Shown in pieces: positions 38,140-47,065 of a stretch of 64,000 bases of DNA (position 1 is its first letter; each line of letters begins with the position of its first letter). The translations under genes were made by a program, and so were the position numbers. A model generated the notes under the pieces. That model was not told the origin of the DNA. It was given only the letters and a program-made list of their open reading frames with translations, and ran no database searches. Source of the stretch: Desulfosporosinus orientis DSM 765 (lineage in GTDB: Bacteria; Bacillota; Desulfitobacteriia; Desulfitobacteriales; Desulfitobacteriaceae); contig NC_016584.1 of NCBI RefSeq assembly GCF_000235605.1, forward strand, positions 3,568,001 to 3,632,000, in the 5' to 3' direction.

Positions 38140-40506
38140 CTAGTGCGCAATTTCATCAACCCATGGGCCGTATTTAAGTTCAAACTGCCCCCTTGTCATT
38201 AGCACCTCCCTAGGTTTTGACCCTTCGTATCCCCCCACAACTCCTTTTTCTTCAAGAAAGTCCATTAAACGAGCCGCACGAGTATATCCGATGCGCAGGC
38301 GTCGTTGTAACAGAGAGACTGAAGCGCTGCCGCTTTCTATAAAAAGCTGTGCCGCCTGGTAGAAGAGTTCGTCTTCCATATCTTCCTTTTTTACATCTTC
38401 AACATCCAGGTTTGGTATTTCCTGATATTCCGGTTTAGCCTGGTTTTGCAAAAATGAAACGACATTTTCAACTTCTTTATCACCTAGATAACAGCCCTGT
38501 ACACGAACCGGCTTACTATTGCCCATAGGATAATAAAGCATATCACCTCTTCCTAAGAGTTTTTCAGCACCATTCATATCCAAAATAGTCCTTGAATCCG
38601 TCTGAGAAGAGACTGCAAAGGCAATTCGAGAGGGAATATTGGCTTTGATTAAACCCGTGATGACATCAACGGATGGCCGCTGGGTTGCTACAATTAAATG
38701 GATTCCTGCAGCACGTGCCATCTGAGCTAGGCGACAAATAGCATCCTCCACATCACCAGGTGCAACCATCATTAAATCTGCTAATTCATCAATAATTACG
38801 ACAACATAAGGTAAGGGTGGATGTTCTTCATTTTTATCTTGGGTGCGCAGAAAGTTATAACGGACAATATCTCTTACCCCGGCAGCAGCAAATAATTCAT
38901 AACGGGTTTCCATTTCTGTTACGATCCACTTTAAGGCGCCTGCTGCCTTTCTCGGGTCCGTTACTACCGGGGCAATCAGATGAGGAATACCATTATAGTT
39001 CGCTAATTCAACCATTTTGGGGTCTACTAATAAGAACTTTACTTCATCAGGACGGGCATTAAATAAAATACTATGAATCAATGTGTTTATACATACGGAT
39101 TTTCCGGATCCTGTTGCTCCTGCTATGAGGAGGTGGGGCATTTTCGTCAAATCTGCGATAACAGGTGTTCCCGTTATATCTTTGCCCAAACACAAAGCCA
39201 ATTTACTCGTGGACTCTTGATATTCAGGAGTTTCTAGAACTTCACGGAAATGGACCATTGAAATTTCCTTATTGGGTACCTCAATGCCTACTACAGATTT
39301 TCCAGGAATAGGGGCTTCAATTCGCACATCGGCAGAAGCTAGACTTAAGGCAATATCGTCAGCCAAATTTGTTATTTTACTAACTTTTACTCCCGGAGCC
39401 GGCTGCGCTTCATAACGAGTAATTGCCGGGCCTTGAGTAACTTGTGTAACTTTGATTTTTACTCCGAAACTTCCTAAGGTTTCTTCAAGTATTTTGACAT
39501 TATCCGTTAAATCTTTATTGAGCCGTGGATTCTTTATTTTCAACGATTTGTTTAACAATACAACTTGGGGAAGCTGAAAGTTACCGTCTTCCTTGGTCTG
39601 CCGGGAAACAGGAGTACTTGTCACTTTTCCAGGGGGAATGATTGTATTTTCAATAACCGGATTTGTCATCTTTTCAAAACCCAACTGTCCTTTATTGGTT
39701 AGATTGCTTGGTTCAACCGGAATTTCTTGATGGTCCTCCAGGGTTTTGATAACCAGCGGACGTTCAACCACATCCGGGTCAAGAGCACGTGGAATCACTT
39801 TTGCTGGGCTCTTTTTATTAGTATTTTTGACATCTTCCTTTACATTCGACTGTGTTCTTAATTCCGAAATCCCAATATCCCCATCGTCAGAGTTTTTGAG
39901 CACATGGATAAAATCACCCATTTGGTGTTTTATCCATTGTCCCGATTCTTTTCCCAGCTGACCTGCTTCTTGAACTCCTTTGATTAATGATCGATTAGTA
40001 ATCAGTAATGACCCCATCAAGGCTATCATAATTAGTATGACATAGCTTCCGGGAATTCCAATAGTAGTATTTAAGATTATGGCTATTCCCGCCCCAATAA
40101 GTCCACCGCCATGACCTAACAGACCTTCATCTATCATATCAGCCTTAGAAAGGGCCTCTATTTCTGGCAGTTGTAAATGAAGAATACCAATAAAGACCAA
40201 CCAGAGTAAAAGTACTCCGATAGATTTTGTCCCTAAGCGAGGGGTCTGCTTATTCATAAAAACAAGCCCCCAAGCGCCCAGCAAAAGTGGAATACTAACC
40301 CGGCCATTCCCAGCCAAGATCGTCAATAGATGTTTAATTTGTCCTCCAACCACGCCACTTTTATCTGAGAAGAGCGTGACTAACCCTAAGCACGCCATAC
40401 CGACGATAAAAACTCCAATCACTTCATTGCGTATCGTCTCTTTTAAAGAATTGACACGCATATTCACCCGTTTATTAACCGAGCGGCGTTTTTTAGCCTT
40501 CGCCAC
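38140..40506 (-). CDS. spoIIIE: DNA translocase FtsK/SpoIIIE
   Basis: A 788-aa DNA pump for chromosome segregation at division or sporulation septa. Four or five N-terminal membrane helices (to about 185), a variable linker, an alpha/beta motor with Walker A GATGSGKSVCINTL and Walker B (VVIIDELADLMM), and a C-terminal gamma winged helix (LQRRLRIGYTRAARLMDFLEEKGVVG) for KOPS/SRS reading. GTG start with GGAGG 9 nt upstream. Next to tepA as in B. subtilis. Confidence 0.96.
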   Translation of the reverse strand: MAKAKKRRSVNKRVNMRVNSLKETIRNEVIGVFIVGMACLGLVTLFSDKSGVVGGQIKHLLTILAGNGRVSIPLLLGAWGLVFMNKQTPRLGTKSIGVLLLWLVFIGILHLQLPEIEALSKADMIDEGLLGHGGGLIGAGIAIILNTTIGIPGSYVILIMIALMGSLLITNRSLIKGVQEAGQLGKESGQWIKHQMGDFIHVLKNSDDGDIGISELRTQSNVKEDVKNTNKKSPAKVIPRALDPDVVERPLVIKTLEDHQEIPVEPSNLTNKGQLGFEKMTNPVIENTIIPPGKVTSTPVSRQTKEDGNFQLPQVVLLNKSLKIKNPRLNKDLTDNVKILEETLGSFGVKIKVTQVTQGPAITRYEAQPAPGVKVSKITNLADDIALSLASADVRIEAPIPGKSVVGIEVPNKEISMVHFREVLETPEYQESTSKLALCLGKDITGTPVIADLTKMPHLLIAGATGSGKSVCINTLIHSILFNARPDEVKFLLVDPKMVELANYNGIPHLIAPVVTDPRKAAGALKWIVTEMETRYELFAAAGVRDIVRYNFLRTQDKNEEHPPLPYVVVIIDELADLMMVAPGDVEDAICRLAQMARAAGIHLIVATQRPSVDVITGLIKANIPSRIAFAVSSQTDSRTILDMNGAEKLLGRGDMLYYPMGNSKPVRVQGCYLGDKEVENVVSFLQNQAKPEYQEIPNLDVEDVKKEDMEDELFYQAAQLFIESGSASVSLLQRRLRIGYTRAARLMDFLEEKGVVGGYEGSKPREVLMTRGQFELKYGPWVDEIAH

Positions 40507-40647
40507 TAAACCAATCCTCCAAACATTAAAATATCAATGATTATTATATTCAAATTCAACACCATCAAGCTATATTCCTGTTTCTTTCCGTAAAATACGT
40601 TTAGAAACTTGAACCTGACTTATAAACCGTAGATCTTAACAATAATA

Positions 40648-40668
40648 AAAGCAGCCTTCGCTGCTCTT
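40648..40668 (-). terminator. Terminator of tepA
   Basis: Short hairpin AGCAG/CTGCT around CGAAGG followed by TTTTATT on the minus strand, 36 bp past the tepA stop. Confidence 0.65.
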
Positions 40669-40703
40669 TATTAGACGATCTCCTTTTCCAACCGTAGCCG
40701 GTT

Positions 40704-41399
40704 TCATTCTTCAGGTTTTGGAGGAATTAAACTGTTAAGCTCTTGGAATGCTTCTTTGACACCACCGACTGCTTGAATTAATCCTGCATCTACCGCTTCC
40801 TGTCCAACAAGGATAGTTCCAATATCCTGAGCTAACTCCCCTGTCGTAAACATAAATTTTTCTAATTTTTCCGGGGCAATTTGTGAATGAGAATATATAA
40901 ATTGATTAACTCTATCTTGCATTTTCCTTAAATATTCAAACTGCTGATGCCCATTAATCACTAATCCAGTATACCTGATTGGATGAACCGTCATTGTTCC
41001 TGTAGGAGCTATGAAGCTCTTTGTACAGCTGACAGCAATTGGGATGCCAATGCTGTGACCTCCTCCCAGCACCAATGATACTGATGGCTTACTTAAACTG
41101 CTTATCATCTCGGCAATAGCTAATCCTGCCTCCACATCTCCTCCGGCAGTGTTCAATATTACTAAGATCCCTTCAGCATTTGGATTTTGCTCCACTGCCA
41201 GCAGCTGTGGAATAATATGTTCATATTTTGTTGTTTTAGACTGGGCCGGGAGAATCTGATGCCCTTCAATCTGACCGATAATTGGTAAACAGTAGATTCG
41301 ATCCGTCATCCCCGGGACTTGAATCTGGCCTAATTCTTTAATATTTGAAGATGGAACATTTTTATTTTCCTCAGGTTCGCCTGTCTCATTTAAAAGCAC
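40704..41399 (-). CDS. tepA: ClpP-like serine protease TepA
   Basis: A 231-aa TepA/YmfB-type ClpP-fold protease. Nucleophile Ser116 lies in [12 protein letters not shown], and the substrate-groove motif is [17 protein letters not shown]. In B. subtilis it degrades small acid-soluble spore proteins or affects protein export. The start is GTG 41399 with AGGGGGTTTTATA before it. It is upstream of spoIIIE, the conserved order. Confidence 0.93.
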   Translation of the reverse strand: MLLNETGEPEENKNVPSSNIKELGQIQVPGMTDRIYCLPIIGQIEGHQILPAQSKTTKYEHIIPQLLAVEQNPNAEGILVILNTAGGDVEAGLAIAEMISSLSKPSVSLVLGGGHSIGIPIAVSCTKSFIAPTGTMTVHPIRYTGLVINGHQQFEYLRKMQDRVNQFIYSHSQIAPEKLEKFMFTTGELAQDIGTILVGQEAVDAGLIQAVGGVKEAFQELNSLIPPKPEE

Positions 41400-41621
41400 T
41401 ATAAAACCCCCTATCTAACTCAGAAAGCCCTCCCACCGCCATTGTCATCTTTAGCAGAACGTTGATGAAAACAGCTCGGATGTAAAGGTTCTCTTTTATT
41501 ATGGAGTTTTATTCCGAAATCATACGTTAATATTTTTCTTTAAGGTTTTTTATTATTTCAGCCAAAAGTATTTACCCTAAGTTCCATAATCCCACCCAAT
41601 TAATCAATAATCTCTATTTAC
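41400..41621. other. Divergent intergenic region, left part
   Basis: A/T-rich sequence between tepA and the OsmC operon. A half-site GTTCCA is at 41581. I see no gene; the right part carries the enhancer dyads and sigma-54 promoter listed next. Confidence 0.5.
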
Positions 41622-41738
41622 TGGAATTTACATGTTCCGTATGGAATTATTCTATTCCATAACTGCCAATAAGTATATAAATTAGAATTTTGGGACTTAT
41701 CAAATAATTATACTTATTGCTGGAATATTTATATTACA
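41622..41738. promoter_or_regulatory. Three enhancer-like dyads upstream of the OsmC-Hdr operon
   Basis: TGGAAT-N6-GTTCCG (41622-41639), TGGAAT-N6-ATTCCA (41642-41659) and TGGAAT-N6-ATTACA (41721-41738). Starts are 20 bp and then 79 bp apart. The same trio with identical spacing lies upstream of the methyltransferase operon. Position about 80-200 bp before a -24/-12 promoter fits activator binding sites. Confidence 0.75.
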
Positions 41739-41819
41739 TTCTTGCTTACTAATCTTTTGTTTATATTTTAACTCCTTACTCAAGAGTAATGATTGAACAA
41801 AAATATCCATACGTTAGTA

Positions 41820-41836
41820 TTGGCATAAGTTTTGCA
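41820..41836 (+). promoter_or_regulatory. Sigma-54 (-24/-12) promoter of the OsmC-Hdr operon
   Basis: TTGGCATAAGTTTTGCA has GG at 41822-41823 and GC at 41834-41835 with the obligatory spacing, and matches YTGGCACG-N4-TTGCW at 11 of 13 defined bases (TTGCA intact). It lies about 105 bp before the OsmC start. Confidence 0.75.
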
Positions 41837-41939
41837 TATTATTTCTTATAAATATAGCTAGAAACGAGCTTGGATTTACACTCACTCAGTTTCGGCAGTC
41901 AAGAATCGTTTCTAAAAAATTCGAAGGGGGATTGGTATA

Positions 41940-42467
41940 GTGAGTAAGTTCAATAGCGGAGTTTTATTTAACGGAATCGACTTAGGGTTTATTGGAAGTA
42001 TGGTGGATAGGGTAAAGCAAGATCATGAAAAAGCTAAGAGAACCCTGAAAACAAAGACAGTCTGGCTTGGCGGCACAAGATCAGAAACCACAATCCGGGA
42101 CTTCAAGTATATTATTGATGAACCTTGGGGCAATGAACAAGGAGGGGCTCAGCCAGGGGAAGTTGTACTGGCAGCTTTAGGATCTTGTTTAGTCGTCGGC
42201 TACTCTTTTGATGGCGCCTTACACGGGATCCCCCTCAAGAAGATTGAGATTGAAATCGAAGGAGATAGTAATGGCATTGCCTTTATGCAAATTCCAACGG
42301 ACATTATGCCGAACCTGACAACAGCCCGCATTAGAGTTCACCTGGAAAGCGATGTTGGGAAAGAAGTATTAGAAGAGATGCACAAACGTGTTATATCCAT
42401 TTCTCCCGTTTCTTCAACTTTAACTAATGTTGTCAAGCTAGAGTTCAATCTTACCACCGGGTCCTAA
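41940..42467 (+). CDS. OsmC family protein
   Basis: A 175-aa OsmC/Ohr-fold protein. The first reactive Cys is present (Cys83 in LAALGSCLVVGY), but the second, usually in a (C)P-x-S/H-x-T-L motif, is replaced by Ser (ISPVSSTL), so a classical two-cysteine peroxidase cycle is unlikely. GTG start with AAGGGGG 9 nt upstream. It is the first gene behind the sigma-54 promoter, upstream of the Hdr genes. A role in handling thiols or persulfides is possible but unproven. Confidence 0.85.
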   Translation: MSKFNSGVLFNGIDLGFIGSMVDRVKQDHEKAKRTLKTKTVWLGGTRSETTIRDFKYIIDEPWGNEQGGAQPGEVVLAALGSCLVVGYSFDGALHGIPLKKIEIEIEGDSNGIAFMQIPTDIMPNLTTARIRVHLESDVGKEVLEEMHKRVISISPVSSTLTNVVKLEFNLTTGS

Positions 42468-42548
42468 TACCCACAATTATCAATTTAAAAATCAGAATTT
42501 TCTCAATTATTGACAATCCCTTAGTCAAGTGATTCCTTTTCTTCGCGC

Positions 42549-42580
42549 AAAAGTCGCACTGATTCCAGTGGGACTTTCTG
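42549..42580 (+). terminator. Hairpin between OsmC gene and hdrC1
   Basis: Imperfect stem AAAGTC-x-CACTG/CAGTG-x-GACTTT followed by CTGTCT. It may partly terminate or stabilise the OsmC transcript; no separate promoter is evident before hdrC1. Confidence 0.45.
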
Positions 42581-42669
42581 TCTCATAGACAACCTAAGTT
42601 ACAAGACCTCTATATTAATCAACGAGTTGTTTTGTATCAGCCCTAATTTAAGTTATAAGGGGATGTCTT

Positions 42670-43299
42670 ATGAAAAGAGAACAGGCCAGTAACTGGTCAT
42701 TAGAATTTGAGAACGCAATAGCGACATCGGGATTAGCCGATGACATAAGTCGCTGTATATCCTGTGGTAAATGTACTGGTGTATGTCCTGTGGCTGCTAT
42801 TAGCCCTTCCTATAATCCAAGGCAGATCATTAGGGAAGTACTGCTTGGCAATTATGAAAGGATCGTCCAAAGTGAAGAAATATGGCGTTGTTTCTGGTGC
42901 GCAAACTGCGCCGCAACCTGTCCAAGCGAAATTAAATATCCACTCTTAATGCTTTATATCCGCTACTTCTCCATGGCCCATGGAGCGGGAAAAAAGCATG
43001 TGGATCCCTTCATCCGTTTCGTTACAAAAGCCAGAAAAGAAGCTGTAACCTTCCAACCGGGCAAACCTGCCAGACTGGATGAAATTAGGGAGTTGAGGAG
43101 CAGCCTAGGCTTATCCCCTCTCAGGATTGTATCTGACAATGGTATTAAAGAGTACCAAAAATTATTTGAAATTACCGGCACTGACGAATGGCTTAAGAAT
43201 TATGTAGAAACCCCCGAAGTCCCTATCAATCTGAGTTATCTGGAGGGAAAAATATTGATCCAGGATGATTTTGTTAGTGGCTCAGAAAGGGAGGCTTAA
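42670..43299 (+). CDS. hdrC1: HdrC-like 4Fe-4S protein (first copy)
   Basis: A 209-aa heterodisulfide-reductase subunit C type protein with two 4Fe-4S motifs, CISCGKCTGVCP (about residues 29-40) and CFWCANCAATCP (about 74-85). It carries electrons between a flavin subunit and a CCG-type subunit. It is 2 bp from hdrB1 and part of the five-gene order C1-B1-A-C2-B2. The soluble C-terminal extension has no membrane helix. Confidence 0.9.
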   Translation: MKREQASNWSLEFENAIATSGLADDISRCISCGKCTGVCPVAAISPSYNPRQIIREVLLGNYERIVQSEEIWRCFWCANCAATCPSEIKYPLLMLYIRYFSMAHGAGKKHVDPFIRFVTKARKEAVTFQPGKPARLDEIRELRSSLGLSPLRIVSDNGIKEYQKLFEITGTDEWLKNYVETPEVPINLSYLEGKILIQDDFVSGSEREA

Positions 43300-43300
43300 G

Positions 43301-44245
43301 ATGGAAGAGTATCAAAGATTATCCCTTATTGATCCGCAAAGAGTAGCCAATTTGCCTACACCGGATAAACTATTCCTATTTCTTAGCTGTACAGGGAGTA
43401 TTGAATATCCGGGAACCGAAAGAGCCGTAAGGCTTGTTGGGGAAAAATTAGGCATTGAATTTATAGAATCCGTCGACCAAACCTGCTGCACGGGGTATAT
43501 GCTAACCTGTAATGCCGTGAACCCACAGTTAGCTCTGGCCTCCACTTCCCGCAATTTAAGTATTCCTCAGGAAATGGGACTGGATGTAGGTGTGTTTTGT
43601 AATGGTTGCTATGGATACTTAAGAGAATTAGCCCACCTTTTGCATTCCAACCCTGCTTTCAAAGAAGTTGGAGATAAAGCAAATGTGGCCTTGGGACGTG
43701 TAAAATATCACGGTCACACCAAAATTTACCACGTCCAGGAATTATGGTATCGGCAGTTAGACAAAATAAGCAGCTTAGTCAAGCGGCCTTTAACAGGTCT
43801 AAAAATCGCAGCCCATTACGGCTGCCACTATTTGGCTAATAAAGACGTGGCCATTGATGATGCTCAATATCCTACCTTTCATGAAGAAATTTTTAAAGCT
43901 CTTGGAGCGACGCCTGTAGTTTATAAAGAACGGCGTGCCTGCTGCGGCTATTCCGTGGGCAGAGGATTTACTCACAAGGAAGAGACGGTATTGCCCCATA
44001 TTACCAATAAGATGCTGAGTGCTGCTGAGGCAGGAGTTCAATTAATGACTACAACTTGTCCGGGTTGTAATACTGCCCTCGACCGTGAACAGAAGACTAT
44101 CACCTCGAGAGGCAAACACGTAAGTATTCCTGTTATTGATTTATCTCAGCTTATTGCTTTCGCTTTGGGCGCACCAGTTGAGCAGTTAGGCTTTAAAGCT
44201 AATACTACTCCAGTTCTACCCGTGCTGGGACGCTTTGTTAAGTAA
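43301..44245 (+). CDS. hdrB1: HdrB-like CCG-domain protein (first copy)
   Basis: A 314-aa HdrB-type subunit with two CCG domains: SCTG...TCCTGY...FCNGC, and HYGCHYL...RACCGY...TTCPGC. In HdrB such domains hold noncubane 4Fe-4S clusters that act on disulfides. The N-terminal CCG motif is slightly altered (CCTG), whereas the second copy, hdrB2, is canonical. I chose ATG 43301 with GGGAGGCTTAAG before it. Confidence 0.88.
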   Translation: MEEYQRLSLIDPQRVANLPTPDKLFLFLSCTGSIEYPGTERAVRLVGEKLGIEFIESVDQTCCTGYMLTCNAVNPQLALASTSRNLSIPQEMGLDVGVFCNGCYGYLRELAHLLHSNPAFKEVGDKANVALGRVKYHGHTKIYHVQELWYRQLDKISSLVKRPLTGLKIAAHYGCHYLANKDVAIDDAQYPTFHEEIFKALGATPVVYKERRACCGYSVGRGFTHKEETVLPHITNKMLSAAEAGVQLMTTTCPGCNTALDREQKTITSRGKHVSIPVIDLSQLIAFALGAPVEQLGFKANTTPVLPVLGRFVK

Positions 44246-44292
44246 GGTATAGGATATCTTCGGGATAATTTCAAGGTGAAAGGAGCATGAAA

Positions 44293-45330
44293 ATGCTTAA
44301 TGAGGGTGTTCTGGTTATTGGCGGAGGGGTTGCCGGTATGCAGGCTGCTATTGACATAGCTGCCTCCGGCAGGGAAGTTGTACTAATTGAAAAAGACAAG
44401 AATCTCGGAGGTCATGTGAAGGAATATGGGGCTTTGTTTCCTGACCTTACCGAAGGGGCATCCCTGGTTGGACAAAAGGTCCGAGTTATTAAGAGTAACC
44501 CCAAAATTACTGTATTACTGGGAACGGAAGTCAGCAAACTTCAAAAGGTTGACGGCCTTATTAAAGCAAATTATTCAAATACGGGAAATCCAAAGGAAAA
44601 GATTTTTTCCGCTGCCGTCATTGCAACGGGGTTTGAGAATTTTGACGGCAAAAAGTATGGTGAATATGGATATGGACGTTTTCCTGGAGTCATTACAGGC
44701 ATCGATTTTGAACACCAGGAAGAAGCGGTCTTAAAAAAGCCTATTCAAACAGCAGTTTTTATTAAATGTGTTGGCTCACGGGACAGAAGCAAAGGAATGC
44801 CTTATTGTTCAAAGATCTGTTGTATGTATACCGCCAAACAGGCTTTAGAGCTAAAGAAAGCCCAGCCAAAGGCTCAAGTTTACGTGTTCTACATGGATAT
44901 ACGCTCCAACTTCAAAAACGGTGAGGAATTCGTCCGAGGAGTCATGGAAAATCAACACGTAAAGTATATTCGAGGAAGAGTCGGCAAGGTAATCCCCACT
45001 AACGGCCGCTTGTTGATTCGGGCTGAGGATACTCTGATGGGGGTTCCATTGGAATTAGAAGCAGACTTGGTAGTATTGGCGACAGCAATGGTCCCTAGTC
45101 CAAATACTCCTGAACTGGTCACGCAAGTAGGTGGCAACCTCGATAATAATGGTTTTATCATGCCAATCCCGATGACAGAAAGTGAAAATCCAATGAGTTT
45201 GACCGAGGGGGTATTTTACGCTGGTGCTTGTGGTTTTCCTTGTGATGTAAAAGATGCTTTGAATCAAGGTAGTGCTGCTGCAGCCGGGGTATTAAGTTAT
45301 CTTCAATCCAATCGGGGAGCCGCAAAGTAA
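44293..45330 (+). CDS. hdrA: Short HdrA-like flavoprotein
   Basis: A 345-aa HdrA-type FAD protein. Dinucleotide-binding motif GGGVAGMQAAIDIA near the start and the HdrA cysteine motif CVGSRDRSKGMPYCSKICC (about residues 160-178). It lacks the ferredoxin and extra domains of methanogen HdrA (about 650 aa), resembling QmoA or sHdrA proteins. I chose the second ATG (44293), 7 nt after GGAG. It is the presumed flavin centre linking two HdrBC pairs. Confidence 0.88.
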   Translation: MLNEGVLVIGGGVAGMQAAIDIAASGREVVLIEKDKNLGGHVKEYGALFPDLTEGASLVGQKVRVIKSNPKITVLLGTEVSKLQKVDGLIKANYSNTGNPKEKIFSAAVIATGFENFDGKKYGEYGYGRFPGVITGIDFEHQEEAVLKKPIQTAVFIKCVGSRDRSKGMPYCSKICCMYTAKQALELKKAQPKAQVYVFYMDIRSNFKNGEEFVRGVMENQHVKYIRGRVGKVIPTNGRLLIRAEDTLMGVPLELEADLVVLATAMVPSPNTPELVTQVGGNLDNNGFIMPIPMTESENPMSLTEGVFYAGACGFPCDVKDALNQGSAAAAGVLSYLQSNRGAAK

Positions 45331-45360
45331 GGGAGATTAAGCTAAAAGGGAGGGTCTCCG

Positions 45361-45918
45361 ATGACAATGGTGATAACCGGTAATTCTGCGTTGCAAACTG
45401 AAGTAGAAGATATCTGTGATGTGAACATAGATGCCTGTATACAATGCGGAACATGTACAGGTGGATGCAGCGGCATCGAACTCATGGAGTATGGTCCGCG
45501 TCAGATTATCCAATTAATAAAACTGAATCAGCGTAAGCTTCTGTTAAACAGCAAAGCTATCTGGATGTGCGTTTCCTGTCATATCTGTGAGGACCGCTGT
45601 CCGGCAAAAATTAAGATTACTGGTTTAATGGATACCTTAAGAGAGATGGCTTGCGCTGAACCAACGACTAAGACCAATGAACAAATTAAATTCCACAAAT
45701 TATACGTTAAACAAGTAAAGGCCTTTGGAAGAACTCATGAATCTATTTTGACCATGGCCTTAACTTTTAAAGGCACTCCCCTGCCGCCTTTAAAATTAAT
45801 GAAAGATCTCATAACTCGCATGAGAGTTGATATGAAACCTCCCCACAGGCCGGATAAGTCTTATCGCCTTTCCATAAGACGTGTAGAGAAAAAGGGGGGT
45901 AAAGGCCATGGCAACTAA
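45361..45918 (+). CDS. hdrC2: HdrC-like 4Fe-4S protein (second copy)
   Basis: A 185-aa HdrC-type protein with CIQCGTCTGGCS and CVSCHICEDRCP motifs. The basic C-terminus overlaps hdrB2 by 11 bp. GGGAGGGTCTCCG precedes the ATG. It pairs with hdrB2, making a second HdrBC module in the same operon. Confidence 0.88.
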   Translation: MTMVITGNSALQTEVEDICDVNIDACIQCGTCTGGCSGIELMEYGPRQIIQLIKLNQRKLLLNSKAIWMCVSCHICEDRCPAKIKITGLMDTLREMACAEPTTKTNEQIKFHKLYVKQVKAFGRTHESILTMALTFKGTPLPPLKLMKDLITRMRVDMKPPHRPDKSYRLSIRRVEKKGGKGHGN

Positions 45919-46789
45919 ACCTATAGCTTATTTCCCCGGCTGCTCACTTCATGGATTAGCAAAGCCTTTTGATGTTTCAACCCGACTGGTATGCAACAAA
46001 ATCGGGATTACTTTAGAGGAGCCGGAGGATTGGAATTGTTGTGGAGCAACCTCGGCCCATAGTATTGATCATACCCTCAACTTAGCATTAGGGGCCAGAA
46101 ACTTACATCTTGTCGCCAAGGGTATGTCAAATACGGTTACCGCTCCCTGCGCCGCCTGTTATAGTAATTTAAAACGCTCAAGTCTTGAACTTCAAAATCC
46201 CCAGAAACGTCAATTCGCCAGTGAATTAGTTGGCGAAAGATTAGAAAAAGTTGAGACCGTGAATGTCGTTCATCTCTTGGAACTGTTATCTGATCCTTCT
46301 ATTACAAATGCTATTAAGAAAAACATAAAATACCGTTTCTCGGATTTGAACGTTGTATGCTATTATGGCTGCTTAACCGTAAGACCCAACTTAGAGTCAG
46401 ACCCTGAATCCGATAGCTCTGAAAACCCTCAAAGCATGGATAAACTTTTAGGATCTTTGGGAGCGGACGTACGAGACTGGTCTCATAAGAGCGAATGTTG
46501 TGGTGGAAGTCATTCCCTCTGCGGCCCTGAATTGGCTAACATACGGACGGATGAAGTACTGCGTCAAGCAATAGCTTCCGGAGCAGATGTTATTGCCGTT
46601 GCTTGCCCCTTATGTCACTCAAATTTAGAATTCCGACTGCATGCACTGCAAGCTCGTGGCAAACAAATCCCAGTGGTATTCTTTACGCAACTAATAGGTT
46701 TGGCATTGGGGTATACCATCAAGGAAGTTGGTTTAAATAAGATGTTAGTTAACTCTTTTCCCTGGCGAGATAAGTTAACATTAGCGTAA
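45908..46789 (+). CDS. hdrB2: HdrB-like CCG-domain protein (second copy)
   Basis: A 293-aa HdrB with both CCG domains canonical: FPGCSLHG...NCCGAT...APCAAC, and YYGCLTVRP...ECCGGSH...ACPLC. It is the likely catalytic disulfide (or related sulfur) site of the complex. Ribosome site GGGGGGTAAAGGCC lies within hdrC2. It is the last gene of the operon, before a strong terminator. Confidence 0.92.
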   Translation: MATKPIAYFPGCSLHGLAKPFDVSTRLVCNKIGITLEEPEDWNCCGATSAHSIDHTLNLALGARNLHLVAKGMSNTVTAPCAACYSNLKRSSLELQNPQKRQFASELVGERLEKVETVNVVHLLELLSDPSITNAIKKNIKYRFSDLNVVCYYGCLTVRPNLESDPESDSSENPQSMDKLLGSLGADVRDWSHKSECCGGSHSLCGPELANIRTDEVLRQAIASGADVIAVACPLCHSNLEFRLHALQARGKQIPVVFFTQLIGLALGYTIKEVGLNKMLVNSFPWRDKLTLA

Positions 46790-46796
46790 TTAGAGC

Positions 46797-46847
46797 AAAA
46801 AAGCCCCCGGCCTTAGTGCCTTTGACACTAGATCGGGGGTTTTTTAT
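46797..46847. terminator. Bidirectional terminator of the Hdr operon
   Basis: Stem with CCCCCG/CGGGGG and TTAGTG/CACTAG segments flanked by A6 and T6, so it works on both strands between the convergent operons. Confidence 0.9.
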
Positions 46848-46869
46848 TCTCAGGAAGCAATTTTCTATA

Positions 46870-46998
46870 TCATGGTCTGAATACCGCTAATACTTCTTGA
46901 ATCATTAAAACTACTATCACAATAGTTGAGGCAGCCAACAGCAACTCCGGACCGTGATTATCAATGAAAAGATCTGAGATTTTAGTTCTTAGACTCAT
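46870..46998 (-). CDS. 42-aa single-helix membrane protein
   Basis: ATG 46998 follows AAAGGGGTTATCATT; the frame reads MSLRTKISDLFIDNHGPELL then one hydrophobic helix (LLAASTIVIVVLMIQEVLAVF, split here for length) and ends RP. The cytoplasmic start, helix and short tail make a plausible small anchor or regulator. It lies downstream of the CoA-disulfide-reductase gene on the same strand, just before the bidirectional terminator. Function unknown. Confidence 0.55.
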   Translation of the reverse strand: MSLRTKISDLFIDNHGPELLLAASTIVIVVLMIQEVLAVFRP

Positions 46999-47065
46999 AA
47001 TGATAACCCCTTTCTTTTACTATAACCTATTCTGGCTTTGTAAATAATTACTGTCCAAGTTGATC

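Noticed and set aside
41940..46789. Calling the Hdr operon an sHdr sulfur-oxidation system
   Set aside because: Gene order is alike, but no lipoate-binding protein, TusA or DsrE gene is present in the window and the context is methyl transfer.
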